Assembly (NCBI GenBank): GCA_021787615.1
Contig: JAJYLP010000009.1
Coordinates: 1-57,990 of the forward strand
Origin: Pseudomonadota bacterium
GTDB lineage: Bacteria; Pseudomonadota; Gammaproteobacteria; Steroidobacterales; Steroidobacteraceae
Reading direction: 5' to 3'
DNA length: 57,990 bases
Part shown: positions 48,269 through 56,775 of the stretch, in pieces
Numbering within the stretch: the stretch's first letter is position 1
Layout of the letters: each line of letters begins with the position of its first letter
Program-made: the position numbers and the translations under genes
Notes under the pieces: generated by a model
Databases searched by the model: none
What the model saw: the letters and a program-made list of their open reading frames with translations, nothing else
What the model was told of the DNA's origin: nothing

Positions 48269-48619
48269 GTGAGAGCCGGTGGCAACAAGCCGAGTCTGCT
48301 GACGCTGACCATCAAGGACAAGAGCGCCCTGTATCTTGCCTACATGCCGTTCGTGAAGAACGGCGGGCTGTTCATTCCGACCAACAGCAACTACCGCCTC
48401 GGGGACGAGGTGTTCATGCTGCTCAATCTGATGGGCGAGGATGAGAAGCTGCCGGTGGCCGGGCGTGTCATCTGGGTGACGCCAAAGGGCGCGCAGGGCA
48501 AGCGCACCGCCGGCATCGGCGTACAGTTCAGCGAGCAGGATCACGGCCAGACGCAGAAGAAGATCGAGACCTATCTGGCCGGCGCGCTCTCCGGCGACAA
48601 AGCCACGCACACCATGTAG
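48269..48619 (+). CDS. pilZ: Type IV pilus PilZ-domain protein
   Basis: 116-residue PilZ protein, named for its role in type IV pilus assembly. SLLTLTIKDKSALYLAYMPF, VKNGGLFIPTNSNYRLGDEV, GRVIWVTPKGAQGKRTAGIG and VQFSEQDHGQTQKKIETYL fit the canonical PilZ of Pseudomonas and Xanthomonas. That type lacks the RxxxR c-di-GMP motif, and I see none here, so it probably acts through protein contacts. The GTG at 48269 with GAGG upstream gives the family length; ATG at 48221 would add 16 residues. It follows holB as in related genomes. Confidence 0.9.
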   Translation: MRAGGNKPSLLTLTIKDKSALYLAYMPFVKNGGLFIPTNSNYRLGDEVFMLLNLMGEDEKLPVAGRVIWVTPKGAQGKRTAGIGVQFSEQDHGQTQKKIETYLAGALSGDKATHTM

Positions 48620-48718
48620 TGCCCTCGGCGGACCCCGCACTGAATACCCTGTGTCCGCTCGCAGCGCACCCTGCGAGGACAACTCCCGCGACAGATCTTG
48701 GACCGCCCGCTCGGTCGA

Positions 48719-49789
48719 TCAGCCGCTGCGGCGCAGCGCCTGGGGATTGTGGTTCAGCCCGCCCGCTAGAACGTATGCGTCGAAGCCGAGCTCGACCAGG
48801 ATGAAGGCGGCCGCGCAGCTGCGCCGCTCGGTGTCGCACGTCACGACGTAGGGTATCTTGGGGTCGAGTGCACTCAACTTCGGGCGGATGAAGAACAGCG
48901 GAATGTTGAGCGAGCCGGCGATCGCTTGGGTCTGATACTCGCCCGGCATGCGCACATCGAGCCACTGGCCGCCGTGGGCCACAATCTCCTTCGCGCGCTC
49001 GTAGGGGATTCGCTGCAGCAGCGGCTCGCTCATGAGTTGGCGGAAGTCCTCTGCGCCGAGACGCATCAGTACCCCGTCGGTCAGCATGCTCACGGTGGCG
49101 TTGCGCTTGACCGAGGCGATGAGCGCCTCCTCGCCGAAGATATCGCCGACGGTGAGCTCGGCGAGCTTCAATCCCGTGCGGTTCAGCGGCGTTTCGCGCG
49201 TGACCAGACACTTGCCGCCGACAATCACGTAGAAATAATCCCCTTCTTGTCCCTGCCGAATCACGGTCTCGCCGGCCTTGTATGGCACGCGCTCGAGACG
49301 TTGGAAGATCGCCTGCAGGTTGGCCGGCGGGATCTTGTGGAACGCCTTGGTGGTGAGCAGCGTCGTCATCCAGTCATCGCCGCTCGCCGCGTCGGCTTGC
49401 TGCTTCAGCTCGGCGACTTCGTAGATGCCGGTCTGATCCCAGGTGATCGCCACATCGAGCAGTTCGCTCTCGATCGAGAGGTACTCGATCGGATCGATGG
49501 TGCGCACCGAGGCTCTGCGCGGGCTGCCGGGCAACAGCGGTGCCGCCGCCTCGCTCGTACCGCCGACAAGCGTGCCGATCGGATGCCCCTGCCGCTGGAT
49601 CTCCACTTTGCCGGACACGAGCCACATCGTGCGCGCGTCGAGGTCGCCTTCCCTGAACAACATCTCCCCGCCCGGGAGGTTCCGCAGGCTGATCTTCTTG
49701 GCGAGCGCCGCGAGGCTTTCGCGCTTCAGGCTGTCCAGGGGCACGAACTGCCTGAGCAGTTGTACGCCGGCGGCCCGCTCGTCAACCAT
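48719..49789 (-). CDS. Double cyclic-nucleotide-binding protein with rhodanese domain
   Basis: 356-residue protein with two cNMP-binding-like domains and a C-terminal rhodanese. Domain 1 (about 15-110) has LRNLPGGEMLFREGDLDART and WLVSGKVEIQRQG. Domain 2 (about 145-255) has PYKAGETVIRQGQEGDYFYV, GGKCLVTRE, and a phosphate-cassette-like GDIFGEEALIASVKRNATVS. The rhodanese part (about 262-352) has WLDVRMPGEYQTQAIAGSLN and the active-site Cys in YVVTCDTERRSCAAAFIL. Which nucleotide is bound is unknown. The ATG at 49789 has GGAAA upstream; a TTG four codons earlier is less likely. It lies 105 bases after the FadJ-like gene, probably co-transcribed. Confidence 0.87.
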   Translation of the reverse strand: MVDERAAGVQLLRQFVPLDSLKRESLAALAKKISLRNLPGGEMLFREGDLDARTMWLVSGKVEIQRQGHPIGTLVGGTSEAAAPLLPGSPRRASVRTIDPIEYLSIESELLDVAITWDQTGIYEVAELKQQADAASGDDWMTTLLTTKAFHKIPPANLQAIFQRLERVPYKAGETVIRQGQEGDYFYVIVGGKCLVTRETPLNRTGLKLAELTVGDIFGEEALIASVKRNATVSMLTDGVLMRLGAEDFRQLMSEPLLQRIPYERAKEIVAHGGQWLDVRMPGEYQTQAIAGSLNIPLFFIRPKLSALDPKIPYVVTCDTERRSCAAAFILVELGFDAYVLAGGLNHNPQALRRSG

Positions 49790-49894
49790 GTCAGTTTCCA
49801 AAGACAGTGTCGTGATTTCCGTTGGGGCGGCGGCGACCGCCGACAGCCATGAATCGTAATGCGCTCACCGCAGGTCCGACGCAGGCACCGTTCA

Positions 49895-52012
49895 CTATTC
49901 TACCCCGCGCGAGGCGAGTGAAGGTGCACCTTCAGCTTTACCGGTACCGTTCCCGGCGCCGGCGACCAGAGCCCAGCCCGCATCGGGCTGGAAACGTTCG
50001 CCGTAGCGGTTCGCGAGATACTCGAGACGCTCCACGACGGCATCGACGCCGCGCGCGCGGGCGTAGACGAGCGGACCGCCCCGAAACGGCGCGAAGCCTG
50101 TGCCGAAAATCACCGCCGCATCGATCAGATCGGCATCCGCCGCGATGCCCTCGCGCAGGCAGGCCACGCATTCATTGACGAGGCTCAATATGAGCCGATC
50201 GCTGAGATCCGCCGGGGCCGCCCCCACGGGGGAGCGCTTGACCGGCTTGCCTTCCCGCCAGAGGTAAAAGCCGGCGCCGCTCTTGCGCCCGAGCTTGCCG
50301 AGCTCGACCCGTTCACGCAGCCCTGCCAGATCCGGTACCGTTCGTCCCAGGCCCCGGGCGACGATCTGCCCGACATGCGCGGCCACGTCCAGCCCGACCA
50401 CGTCGGCCAATTCGATCGGCCCCATGGGCATGCCGAACTCGACGGCCGTCGCATCGATGGCCTCGAAGGGCACGCCGTCGGCAGCGGCGAGCATGGCCTC
50501 CTGCAGATAAGGCATCAGCACCCGATTGACGATGAATCCGGGCGCGCTGCGGCAGGGCAGCGGCAGCTTGTCGAGCTTGCGGGCAAAGGCGCTCGCGCTC
50601 TCGAGGGCCTCTGGGGCGCTCGCGGGCCCGGCCACCACCTCGATGAGCGGCATCTGCGCCACCGGATTGAAGAAATGCAGCCCCACCAGCCGTCCGGGCC
50701 GCGCAAGTCCCTCGGCCAGCTGGCCGATGTCGATGCTCGAGGTATTGGTCGCGAGGAGGGCTTGCGGCTTCAGGCGCGGCTCGAGCGCCGCGAACAGGGC
50801 GCGCTTGGCCTCGAGATTCTCGAAGATCGCCTCGATGAGCACATCCGCATCGCCGACCGATGCCCCCTGCGGGTCCGGGCTCAGGCGCTCGAGGGCTGCG
50901 GCGGCCTTTTGCGGGTCACGCAGGCGCTTGGCGAACAACTCCCGCGCCCGCGCGAGAGCCGGTTCGATGAGTGCCGCTTCGCGATCCTGCAGCGTCACCC
51001 GGCAGCCACGCAGTGCCGCCCACGCAGCGATGTCTGCGCCCATCACACCGGCGCCGACCACGTGGACCCGCTCAAGCGGTGCGCCGCTCTTGCCGGCGCT
51101 CGCCTTCAGGCGGTCTTGCAGCAGAAAGACGCGGATGAGATTGCGGGCGGTGTCCGTGGCGAACAGCCGCGCGATCGAGCGCGCCTCGCCCTCGAAGGCC
51201 CCAGGCCCACGCGCGCCGTAGCGGCTCCACAGATCGATGATGGCGTAGGGGGCCGGGTACTGGTCGCGGCGCACCTTGCTGGCGAGCTCGGCGGCGAGCG
51301 AGGGCTGCACCAGCTGGCGCACGAGCGGCCAACTGAGCACGCGCTGCAGCAACGGCGGCCGATGAGGCGCCGGTCGCTTCTCGATGAAGCTGCGCGCCGC
51401 GCTGCGCAGCTCGTTGGCCTCAACCAGCTGATCGAGCAATCCCAGGCGCAGCGCCTGCTGGGCCCGCACCGGCTTGCCGGTGAGCATCAGCTGCATGGCC
51501 GCCTTCACGCCAATCAGCTGTACGCTGCGCACCGTGCCGCCGAAGCCCGGATGGATCCCTAGCTGCACCTCGGGCAGCCCGAGCGCCAGGCGCTCATCGC
51601 CCACCGCGACGCGATAGCGGCAGGCGAGGGCGAGCTCGAGTCCGCCGCCGAGGGCGAACCCGTGCAGTGCCGCGACCGTCGGGCAGGGCAGCTCGGCGAG
51701 GCGCTCGAGGACCGACTGGCCCGAGTGAATCAGCCGGTAGCCGCTGTCCTCGCTGGTGATACGGGTGAATTCCTTGATGTCCGCTCCGGCGATGAACCCG
51801 CTCTTCTTGGCCGAGAGCACCACGACCCCACGCGGCTCGCCGGCGCGGATCGCCTCGAGGTGCCGATCCAGCTCGCGCAGCACCTCGCTCGAGAGGACGT
51901 TGGCGGAGGCATCCGCCTTGTCGGCCCACAGCCAGACGATGCCCTCGGCATCCCGCTCGATGCGCCAATGCCGGCCGCTCTCACCGCTCATGCCCGCCTC
52001 CCCGGTGTCCAT
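49895..52012 (-). CDS. Multifunctional fatty-acid oxidation enzyme, FadJ/FadB-alpha-like
   Basis: 705-residue bifunctional beta-oxidation protein. The N-terminal enoyl-CoA hydratase has both catalytic Glu regions (FALGGGLELALACRYRVAVG and LGLPEVQLGIHPGFGGT). The 3-hydroxyacyl-CoA dehydrogenase has HVVGAGVMGADIAAWAALRG, ATNTSSIDIGQLAEGL, the catalytic-His block GLHFFNPVAQMPLIEVVAG, and CRSAPGFIVNRVLMPYLQEA. No thiolase gene is adjacent, so the partner must be elsewhere. ATG at 52012 or, with a stronger GGAGG, at 51991 could be the start. EtfAB, encoded in this window, may serve acyl-CoA dehydrogenases of the same pathway. Confidence 0.9.
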   Translation of the reverse strand: MDTGEAGMSGESGRHWRIERDAEGIVWLWADKADASANVLSSEVLRELDRHLEAIRAGEPRGVVVLSAKKSGFIAGADIKEFTRITSEDSGYRLIHSGQSVLERLAELPCPTVAALHGFALGGGLELALACRYRVAVGDERLALGLPEVQLGIHPGFGGTVRSVQLIGVKAAMQLMLTGKPVRAQQALRLGLLDQLVEANELRSAARSFIEKRPAPHRPPLLQRVLSWPLVRQLVQPSLAAELASKVRRDQYPAPYAIIDLWSRYGARGPGAFEGEARSIARLFATDTARNLIRVFLLQDRLKASAGKSGAPLERVHVVGAGVMGADIAAWAALRGCRVTLQDREAALIEPALARARELFAKRLRDPQKAAAALERLSPDPQGASVGDADVLIEAIFENLEAKRALFAALEPRLKPQALLATNTSSIDIGQLAEGLARPGRLVGLHFFNPVAQMPLIEVVAGPASAPEALESASAFARKLDKLPLPCRSAPGFIVNRVLMPYLQEAMLAAADGVPFEAIDATAVEFGMPMGPIELADVVGLDVAAHVGQIVARGLGRTVPDLAGLRERVELGKLGRKSGAGFYLWREGKPVKRSPVGAAPADLSDRLILSLVNECVACLREGIAADADLIDAAVIFGTGFAPFRGGPLVYARARGVDAVVERLEYLANRYGERFQPDAGWALVAGAGNGTGKAEGAPSLASRGVE

Positions 52013-52020
52013 CGCAGACC

Positions 52021-52785
52021 TCAGGCCGCCGCCGGCTGCGCCGAGCGGGCCGCGCGCACCTGAAAGTCGCACACCAGCGGCCGATGGTCGGAGAAGCGCA
52101 CGTCCGGGACACGGAAATCGCTCACTTCGATCCCTTCGCTCAGCAGAATGAAATCGAGCTCGATGCGCGGGGCCCGCGCCGGAAACGACGGCAGACCCGC
52201 GGAATTGGCGCTGCGCAGCCCCGCGGCGCGCATGAAGAGGTAAATCTCGTGCGTGCCCCAGAAGGTATTGAAGTCCCCGGCGACGATCACGGGCTTGACC
52301 GACTTGACGATCAGATCGTGCAGCGAGCGCAGCTGGTACTGGCGGTGGCGGAATTTCAGCGACAGGTGCACCAGGAACACGCACACGTCCTCGAGCTCGA
52401 GCTCGATGATCAGCCGCTTGATGCCCGTATCGAAATAGTGGAATCGTTGCCCGTGGACATGCGGCGCGGACAGCAGCGCGTTGCCCTGCTTGCGCACGAT
52501 CGGCAGCAGCGTATTGACCGAGGAAGTGCCGTACTTGCACTGAAACGTCGAGTAGTGGCCGAGCTCGGCGGCGATGTGCTCAGCCTGATTGACCATGCCG
52601 GTGCGAATCGAGCCGCTGTCGACCTCGATCAGGCCCACGACGTCGGCGCGCTCATCGCGCAGGAATCGCGTAATGCCCGAAAGCACCCGCGGATTGCTGC
52701 GCAGATACCCCGCCCCGGGCAGCGGCAGATGGAACGCCGGACCTGTGCCGGTGGCGTAGCGGATATTGTAGACAACGAGGCGCAC
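52021..52785 (-). CDS. Endonuclease/exonuclease/phosphatase family protein
   Basis: 254-residue protein of the EEP fold (DNase I/exonuclease III/phosphodiesterase superfamily). Fold residues are visible: VVYNIRYATGTG at the N-terminus, DVVGLIEVD with the metal-binding Glu, VFLVHLSLKFRHRQYQ, PVIVAGDFNTFWGTHE with the Asp-Asn pair, ELDFILL and the C-terminal FSDHRPLVCDF with catalytic Asp-His. The substrate (nucleic acid, phospholipid or other phosphodiester) is not predictable. GTG start at 52785. It is 8 bases upstream of the FadJ-like gene and divergent from the TIR-like gene. Confidence 0.85.
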   Translation of the reverse strand: MRLVVYNIRYATGTGPAFHLPLPGAGYLRSNPRVLSGITRFLRDERADVVGLIEVDSGSIRTGMVNQAEHIAAELGHYSTFQCKYGTSSVNTLLPIVRKQGNALLSAPHVHGQRFHYFDTGIKRLIIELELEDVCVFLVHLSLKFRHRQYQLRSLHDLIVKSVKPVIVAGDFNTFWGTHEIYLFMRAAGLRSANSAGLPSFPARAPRIELDFILLSEGIEVSDFRVPDVRFSDHRPLVCDFQVRAARSAQPAAA

Positions 52786-52920
52786 CTGGGAGGGCCGGCT
52801 CCGCGCAGCAAAAATCGCATTCTATGCAATTGCGCCGCCGGCCGCAGCCGACGGCTTGCCGCACTTCGCAGCGGCCGCGGCTTGTGAGACACTGCGGCCG
52901 CCTACGGAGAACCCTATTAC

Positions 52921-53373
52921 ATGTCGCAGGCCAACCCCATTCGCCTGTTCGTGACCCATTTGTGGGAGCCCGCCGACGATTATCTGCGGGTCTTCGAGTA
53001 TCTGGAGAGCTCGCGCAACTTCTTCTACAAGAACTACAGCGTGCCGGAGCGGCGTCCGGCGGGCGACCGGGAGGCCCAGAAGCAGGAGCTGCGCGCCCAG
53101 ATCAGCCCCGTCGAGGTGGTCGTGGCGCTTTCGGGCCTTTTCGCTCAGGATCAGGATCTGCTCACCTTCCAGCTGCTCTATGCCAAGGCCAGCCAGAAGC
53201 CGGTGCTGCTGGTGCGGCCCTTCGGCTCGGAGAAGGCCGTTCCCAAGGCCCTCACCGACCTCGCCGATGAGGTGGTCGACTGGGACGAGCGGGCGCTGGT
53301 CGATGCGATCCGCCGACAAGCGCGGCACGAAGACACCACGCGCTGGGACACCATCGAGTTCAAGCTCGACTGA
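52921..53373 (+). CDS. TIR-like (MTH538/ThsB-type) domain protein
   Basis: 150-residue single-domain protein. RLFVTHLWEPADDYLRVFEY at the N-terminus, the insert SSRNFFYKNYSVPERRPAGD, EVVVALSGLFAQDQDLLTFQ, LLYAKASQKPVLLVRPFGSE and ADEVVDWDERALVDAIRRQ fit the TIR-like MTH538 fold (PF08937-type), the group that includes ThsB of the Thoeris anti-phage system. No ThsA/SLOG or SIR2 partner is nearby. It could have a housekeeping role or signal in trans. GGAG lies 11 bases before the ATG. It is divergent from the EEP gene and ends at a GC hairpin. Confidence 0.75.
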   Translation: MSQANPIRLFVTHLWEPADDYLRVFEYLESSRNFFYKNYSVPERRPAGDREAQKQELRAQISPVEVVVALSGLFAQDQDLLTFQLLYAKASQKPVLLVRPFGSEKAVPKALTDLADEVVDWDERALVDAIRRQARHEDTTRWDTIEFKLD

Positions 53374-53379
53374 GCCCGG

Positions 53380-53418
53380 CCCCCCGCGCCGCGCGCACTG
53401 TGTGGGCGGCGCGGGGGG
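53380..53418. terminator. Strong GC hairpin between convergent genes
   Basis: CCCCCCGCGCCGC (53380-53392) and GCGGCGCGGGGGG (53406-53418) form a perfect 13-base stem with a 13-base loop. There is no T-run. It sits right after the TIR-like stop and before the convergent receptor stop, so it may block read-through both ways. Confidence 0.55.
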
Positions 53419-53446
53419 TAAGCCTCCCCGGGGGGGACGGGGATTC

Positions 53447-55915
53447 CTAGAACCGCATCGAGATCGTCCCGTAAATCGCGCGCGGCGGGCCCGCGTAAGC
53501 GAGCGGGTATCCGGCGGCCGCCGTACCGTAGAGCCCACCCGCGGAGAGGTACTCGAAGAAGTTGTACTTCGTGTCGAGTGCGTTCATGACCTCGAGTTTG
53601 AGCTTCACGGACGTCACGGCATCGCCGTACCATGACCTCGGCAGTGCTGCGGCCAGCGCCAGATTCACCACGCCGTAAGAGGGGATTTGCTGATTGCTCG
53701 GCGCACCGGCGTTGTTGTCGAAAATATACTGCGAGCCGACGTACTGGTACCACGCGCGAGGCTTGATCGCGACTCCAGCGGAGAACCTGTACGTCCAGTA
53801 GGCACCGACGTTGAACGTGCTGCTCGGGGTGTCGGAGACGGGCAGGCCGGAGTAGTCGGTGGCGCCGCCGCCGGGGGGCGTGAATGCGTAGCGGTTGAAG
53901 TACGCCTTCTCGATATTCAGGTTGGTGAACATCTTGAGGGTGTGCCAGTTGGCCTCGGCGGAGAAGTTCACGCCGTGGTAGACCGAATCCCCGGTGCCGA
54001 GGCCGAGGAAATCGCCGCCGGAGCTGTTCACGCCGATGATCTGATTGCTCAGGTGGTCATGGTAGTAGTTGACGTTCACGAGCACCCGGCTGAACGCGCC
54101 AACCGTCGGCCAGAAGACCTTGAAGCCCGCCTGCCACTCGAGGCTTCGCTGCAGGATGTCGCCGCCGACGGGCTGGCTCTGATAGAGCCCGCCGCCGCCG
54201 CCGACCTGCGGCAGGCGATAGGCCGTCGCCCAGTTCCCATACAGCGCGAGCCAGTGCATGGGCTGCCAGCGCATGCTCACGGAGGGTTCGGTCCTGTCGT
54301 AGTTGGTCTGAGCCGCCGGCAATTCACCCTGATCGTGGCCGCTGAACAGCCCGAGGCCGAGGGGATTCGAAGGGGTCGGATTGCTCAGGATGTCCGATAA
54401 CTGGAACTCGGTGGGGCCGTACGGATAGTAATCCGTGTGGAAGCTCACGAGGCGAATGCCCGGGGTGATCGTCAGGCTGGCGATGGGCGTGATCGCATCC
54501 TGGAAGAAGGCCGCGAGGTCCGTGACGTGCCAGTAGTCGCTGCGGTGGTTGGCGTTCGGAACCGCAGCCGAGCCACACACGCTGGCACCGGCCGGAATGC
54601 GGGTCCCGTTCGTGAGGCTGATGTCGGCAGGAGTGACGACGCATACGCCCGGGTTGTAGAACGCGTTGCGCGAGTTGTATACGGTGTTGATGAAATAGCC
54701 GCCGACACCGATCTGGTTGTAGGGCAGATAGATGTCGCTCCAGAGCTTGTCGCCATACATGTGCGAGAACGGATTGTTGTGCTCGTACAGATTGCCGGGG
54801 CTGTTCAGGCCGAAATTGTTGTAGTGGATATGCAATCGCGTGCCCTCGCGATACCACAGCTGGTTGTGCAGCGTCGTGCGGCTGTCAACCCGGATGTTCT
54901 GTCGCCCATAGACGAGCCAGGTGCGATTGATGTCCTCCTTGCGCCAGACGTTCTCGTTGACGGTGTTGTAATACCCGCTGCTCGCCTCGCTGAGCACAGG
55001 CCCGGGCGCGCCGATGCCGTTGACGCTCAGGCCCGGTATCGGGGTCAGCGGGATGGGTACGGGCCGCCAGCCCCTGCCGGCGCCGAGGTATGCGCCGAAG
55101 CTGACGCTGCTGCCACCGCCGAACACCTTGTGGGTCTTGAAGAACCCGGCGTAATTGCTCGTGGGCCAGGCAAAACCGTCGGGCGAGGTGTGGAAGCTGT
55201 TCGCCCGTCCGGCGCCGCCTGCGAAAACGGTCTCCCAGCCGTCAATCTTGCCGCTCTGCAGGATGAGGTCCGCATTCTCGGTGCTGAAGCTGCCGCCCGT
55301 GAGCTGCACGAACCCCCCGGCCTTGCTCGAGGGCTGCACCGGCACGAAGTTCACTGCCCCGCCCATGTTGTTGTACCAGCGGGTCTCGGGGTCTGCGGGG
55401 CCGTAGGTGACGCGCGCCCCCTGAAGCAATGCGGTCTGCGGGATCTGCGGAGTCTCCCACAAGCCGGTCGCAGCATTGACCATCGGGATGCCGTCGTAGC
55501 TGATCGCGAGGTTGCCGTTGTCGACCGTGCCCGGGGATACGCCCGCCCACCCCTGGTTCAAGCCGTTGATGCTGATGCTCGCCTTGGTGCCGCCGGTCTG
55601 GCCGTAGCCGGTCACGGCGATCCCGGGCGCAAACGTGAGCGCCTGGGCGGCGCCGCCAACGACGCCGGCGGACTTCAACTGCTGCCGGTCGAGCGCCTTG
55701 TCGCCGTAGGCGGACTCGTAGATGGATTTCTGCTTGAGGCTCTTAAGCTGCAGTTCCTTGGCGGTGACGATGATCTCCTGCAGCGTGGCCGCTGCGAGCA
55801 GCGGGCCCGGTGCCGGTGCCGGCGCGGCCTGAACGGCGGCGGCGGAGAGGGCCGCAGCGACCGCGAACGCGATGCTCGTGCTGGGTGTGACACGGCCGGA
55901 GGGCAGACGGGTCAT
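53447..55915 (-). CDS. TonB-dependent outer-membrane receptor
   Basis: 822-residue receptor with a signal peptide (STSIAFAVAAALSAAAVQA), TonB-box-like EIIVTAKEL (about residue 47), a plug domain (AAQALTFAPGIAVTGYGQTG, ISINGLNQGW, SYDGIPMVNAATGLWETPQI, LLQGARVTYGPADPETRWYN), and a beta-barrel ending in SMRF, an outer-membrane C-terminus. Aromatic-rich barrel strands are clear, for example NNFGLNSPGNLYEHNNPFSH. The ligand is not evident; no siderophore genes lie near. The ATG at 55915 has GAGGAA upstream. The tonB-exbBD genes in this window could energise it. Confidence 0.93.
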   Translation of the reverse strand: MTRLPSGRVTPSTSIAFAVAAALSAAAVQAAPAPAPGPLLAAATLQEIIVTAKELQLKSLKQKSIYESAYGDKALDRQQLKSAGVVGGAAQALTFAPGIAVTGYGQTGGTKASISINGLNQGWAGVSPGTVDNGNLAISYDGIPMVNAATGLWETPQIPQTALLQGARVTYGPADPETRWYNNMGGAVNFVPVQPSSKAGGFVQLTGGSFSTENADLILQSGKIDGWETVFAGGAGRANSFHTSPDGFAWPTSNYAGFFKTHKVFGGGSSVSFGAYLGAGRGWRPVPIPLTPIPGLSVNGIGAPGPVLSEASSGYYNTVNENVWRKEDINRTWLVYGRQNIRVDSRTTLHNQLWYREGTRLHIHYNNFGLNSPGNLYEHNNPFSHMYGDKLWSDIYLPYNQIGVGGYFINTVYNSRNAFYNPGVCVVTPADISLTNGTRIPAGASVCGSAAVPNANHRSDYWHVTDLAAFFQDAITPIASLTITPGIRLVSFHTDYYPYGPTEFQLSDILSNPTPSNPLGLGLFSGHDQGELPAAQTNYDRTEPSVSMRWQPMHWLALYGNWATAYRLPQVGGGGGLYQSQPVGGDILQRSLEWQAGFKVFWPTVGAFSRVLVNVNYYHDHLSNQIIGVNSSGGDFLGLGTGDSVYHGVNFSAEANWHTLKMFTNLNIEKAYFNRYAFTPPGGGATDYSGLPVSDTPSSTFNVGAYWTYRFSAGVAIKPRAWYQYVGSQYIFDNNAGAPSNQQIPSYGVVNLALAAALPRSWYGDAVTSVKLKLEVMNALDTKYNFFEYLSAGGLYGTAAAGYPLAYAGPPRAIYGTISMRF

Positions 55916-56294
55916 AGTGCGCTTCCTCGTGATGTTTTAATTGGTGTACACGGCCGAGACCGCGCACCGAGGACCCGCACACTAGAGCTTCAGAATGACA
56001 TTCCCGTTGCGGATATATTTCAGTAATGTGTCACTCGGAGGCATTCCCTGAGACGATCCGACATTCGCCATGGTGAATGCCCGGCGCGCGCTCACGCGTC
56101 TCAGGCGATTGCCCCCGTCACTTAGGGGACGACCTCAAATGCTGCGTCGCCGCAACGCACCGCCGTGCAGCCGCGGCGTCGAGCGCAAGTAAGCACGAGC
56201 GCACAGGCGCGTGCAGGCCTGCTGCGCGCACGGCAGCGGCGGCAATGCCGTGCATCGGGCGCAGCGCTCGCTGCGAGCGCGCGCCCGCGCCGGC
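55916..56294. other. Non-coding region upstream of the receptor
   Basis: About 380 bases. The part next to the receptor (about 55930-56045) is less GC-rich and contains ATATAT-type sequence near 56010-56020, likely the receptor promoter on the minus strand. No clear Fur-type box is seen. The rest is GC-rich with no supportable gene; short open frames look like composition artefacts. Confidence 0.45.
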
Positions 56295-56694
56295 TCAGCC
56301 GGCCGGATTCGCCGCGACGCGCAGACGGTTGTCGCTCGCCTGCACCCCGAGGCAGACGTCGGCTATGTCCTCGATTCGGTGTGTCAGCGGCGGTGCTGCG
56401 GCCTCGGGCAGCGGCTGTCGTAGAGCGCGGCCCGGTAACCGCGCGCGGCGAGATATGGGGCAAGGACCCCCAGTCGTCACCCGATCCGCGCCCGTCCTCG
56501 AGCCGCAGCACCACCGGGCCTGTGGCGAATCGGCGGGACCCGAGGCGGACCCCGTCGAGCGCGACGCCGCCGCTGTGCGGGGAAATCGGCAGTACAGGGG
56601 CTTGGGGGGAAGGGGGAGCCGGCCGGGCGGCGGCCGCGGCGCCGAGCGGGGCGAGCAGCGGCGCTCCCAGAGCACACTTGCGCCGGATCGGCAT
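56295..56694 (-). pseudogene. Small secreted protein gene with two frameshifts
   Basis: Three frames join into one plausible protein of about 133 residues. It starts at the ATG at 56694 with a signal peptide (MPIRRKCALGAPLLAPLG) and continues to VVLRLEDGRGSGDDWG. One extra G in the five-G run at 56466-56470 would carry it into VLAPYLAARGYRAALYDSRC. One further base near 56410 would give PEAAAPPLTHRIEDIADVCL and NRLRVAANPAG before the stop at 56295. Each segment reads like real protein, so this is a decayed gene or one with assembly errors. No family is recognised. It is divergent from the small lipoprotein. Confidence 0.5.
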
Positions 56695-56775
56695 ACAATC
56701 ACAGCGGGCGGCGCTCGGATCGAGCAATGATTGCACGAGGCCGACTGGCCGCCAAGCTTACCCGGAGCGACCCCG

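Noticed and set aside
52921-53373. Complete Thoeris defence system
   Set aside because: Only a ThsB-type protein is present; no ThsA with SIR2 and SLOG domains, and no other defence genes, lie within the window.
56077-56730. Plus-strand open frame of 217 codons upstream of the lipoprotein gene
   Set aside because: It is antisense to the better-supported broken secreted-protein gene, is Arg/Ala-biased and has no ribosome-binding site or recognisable motif.
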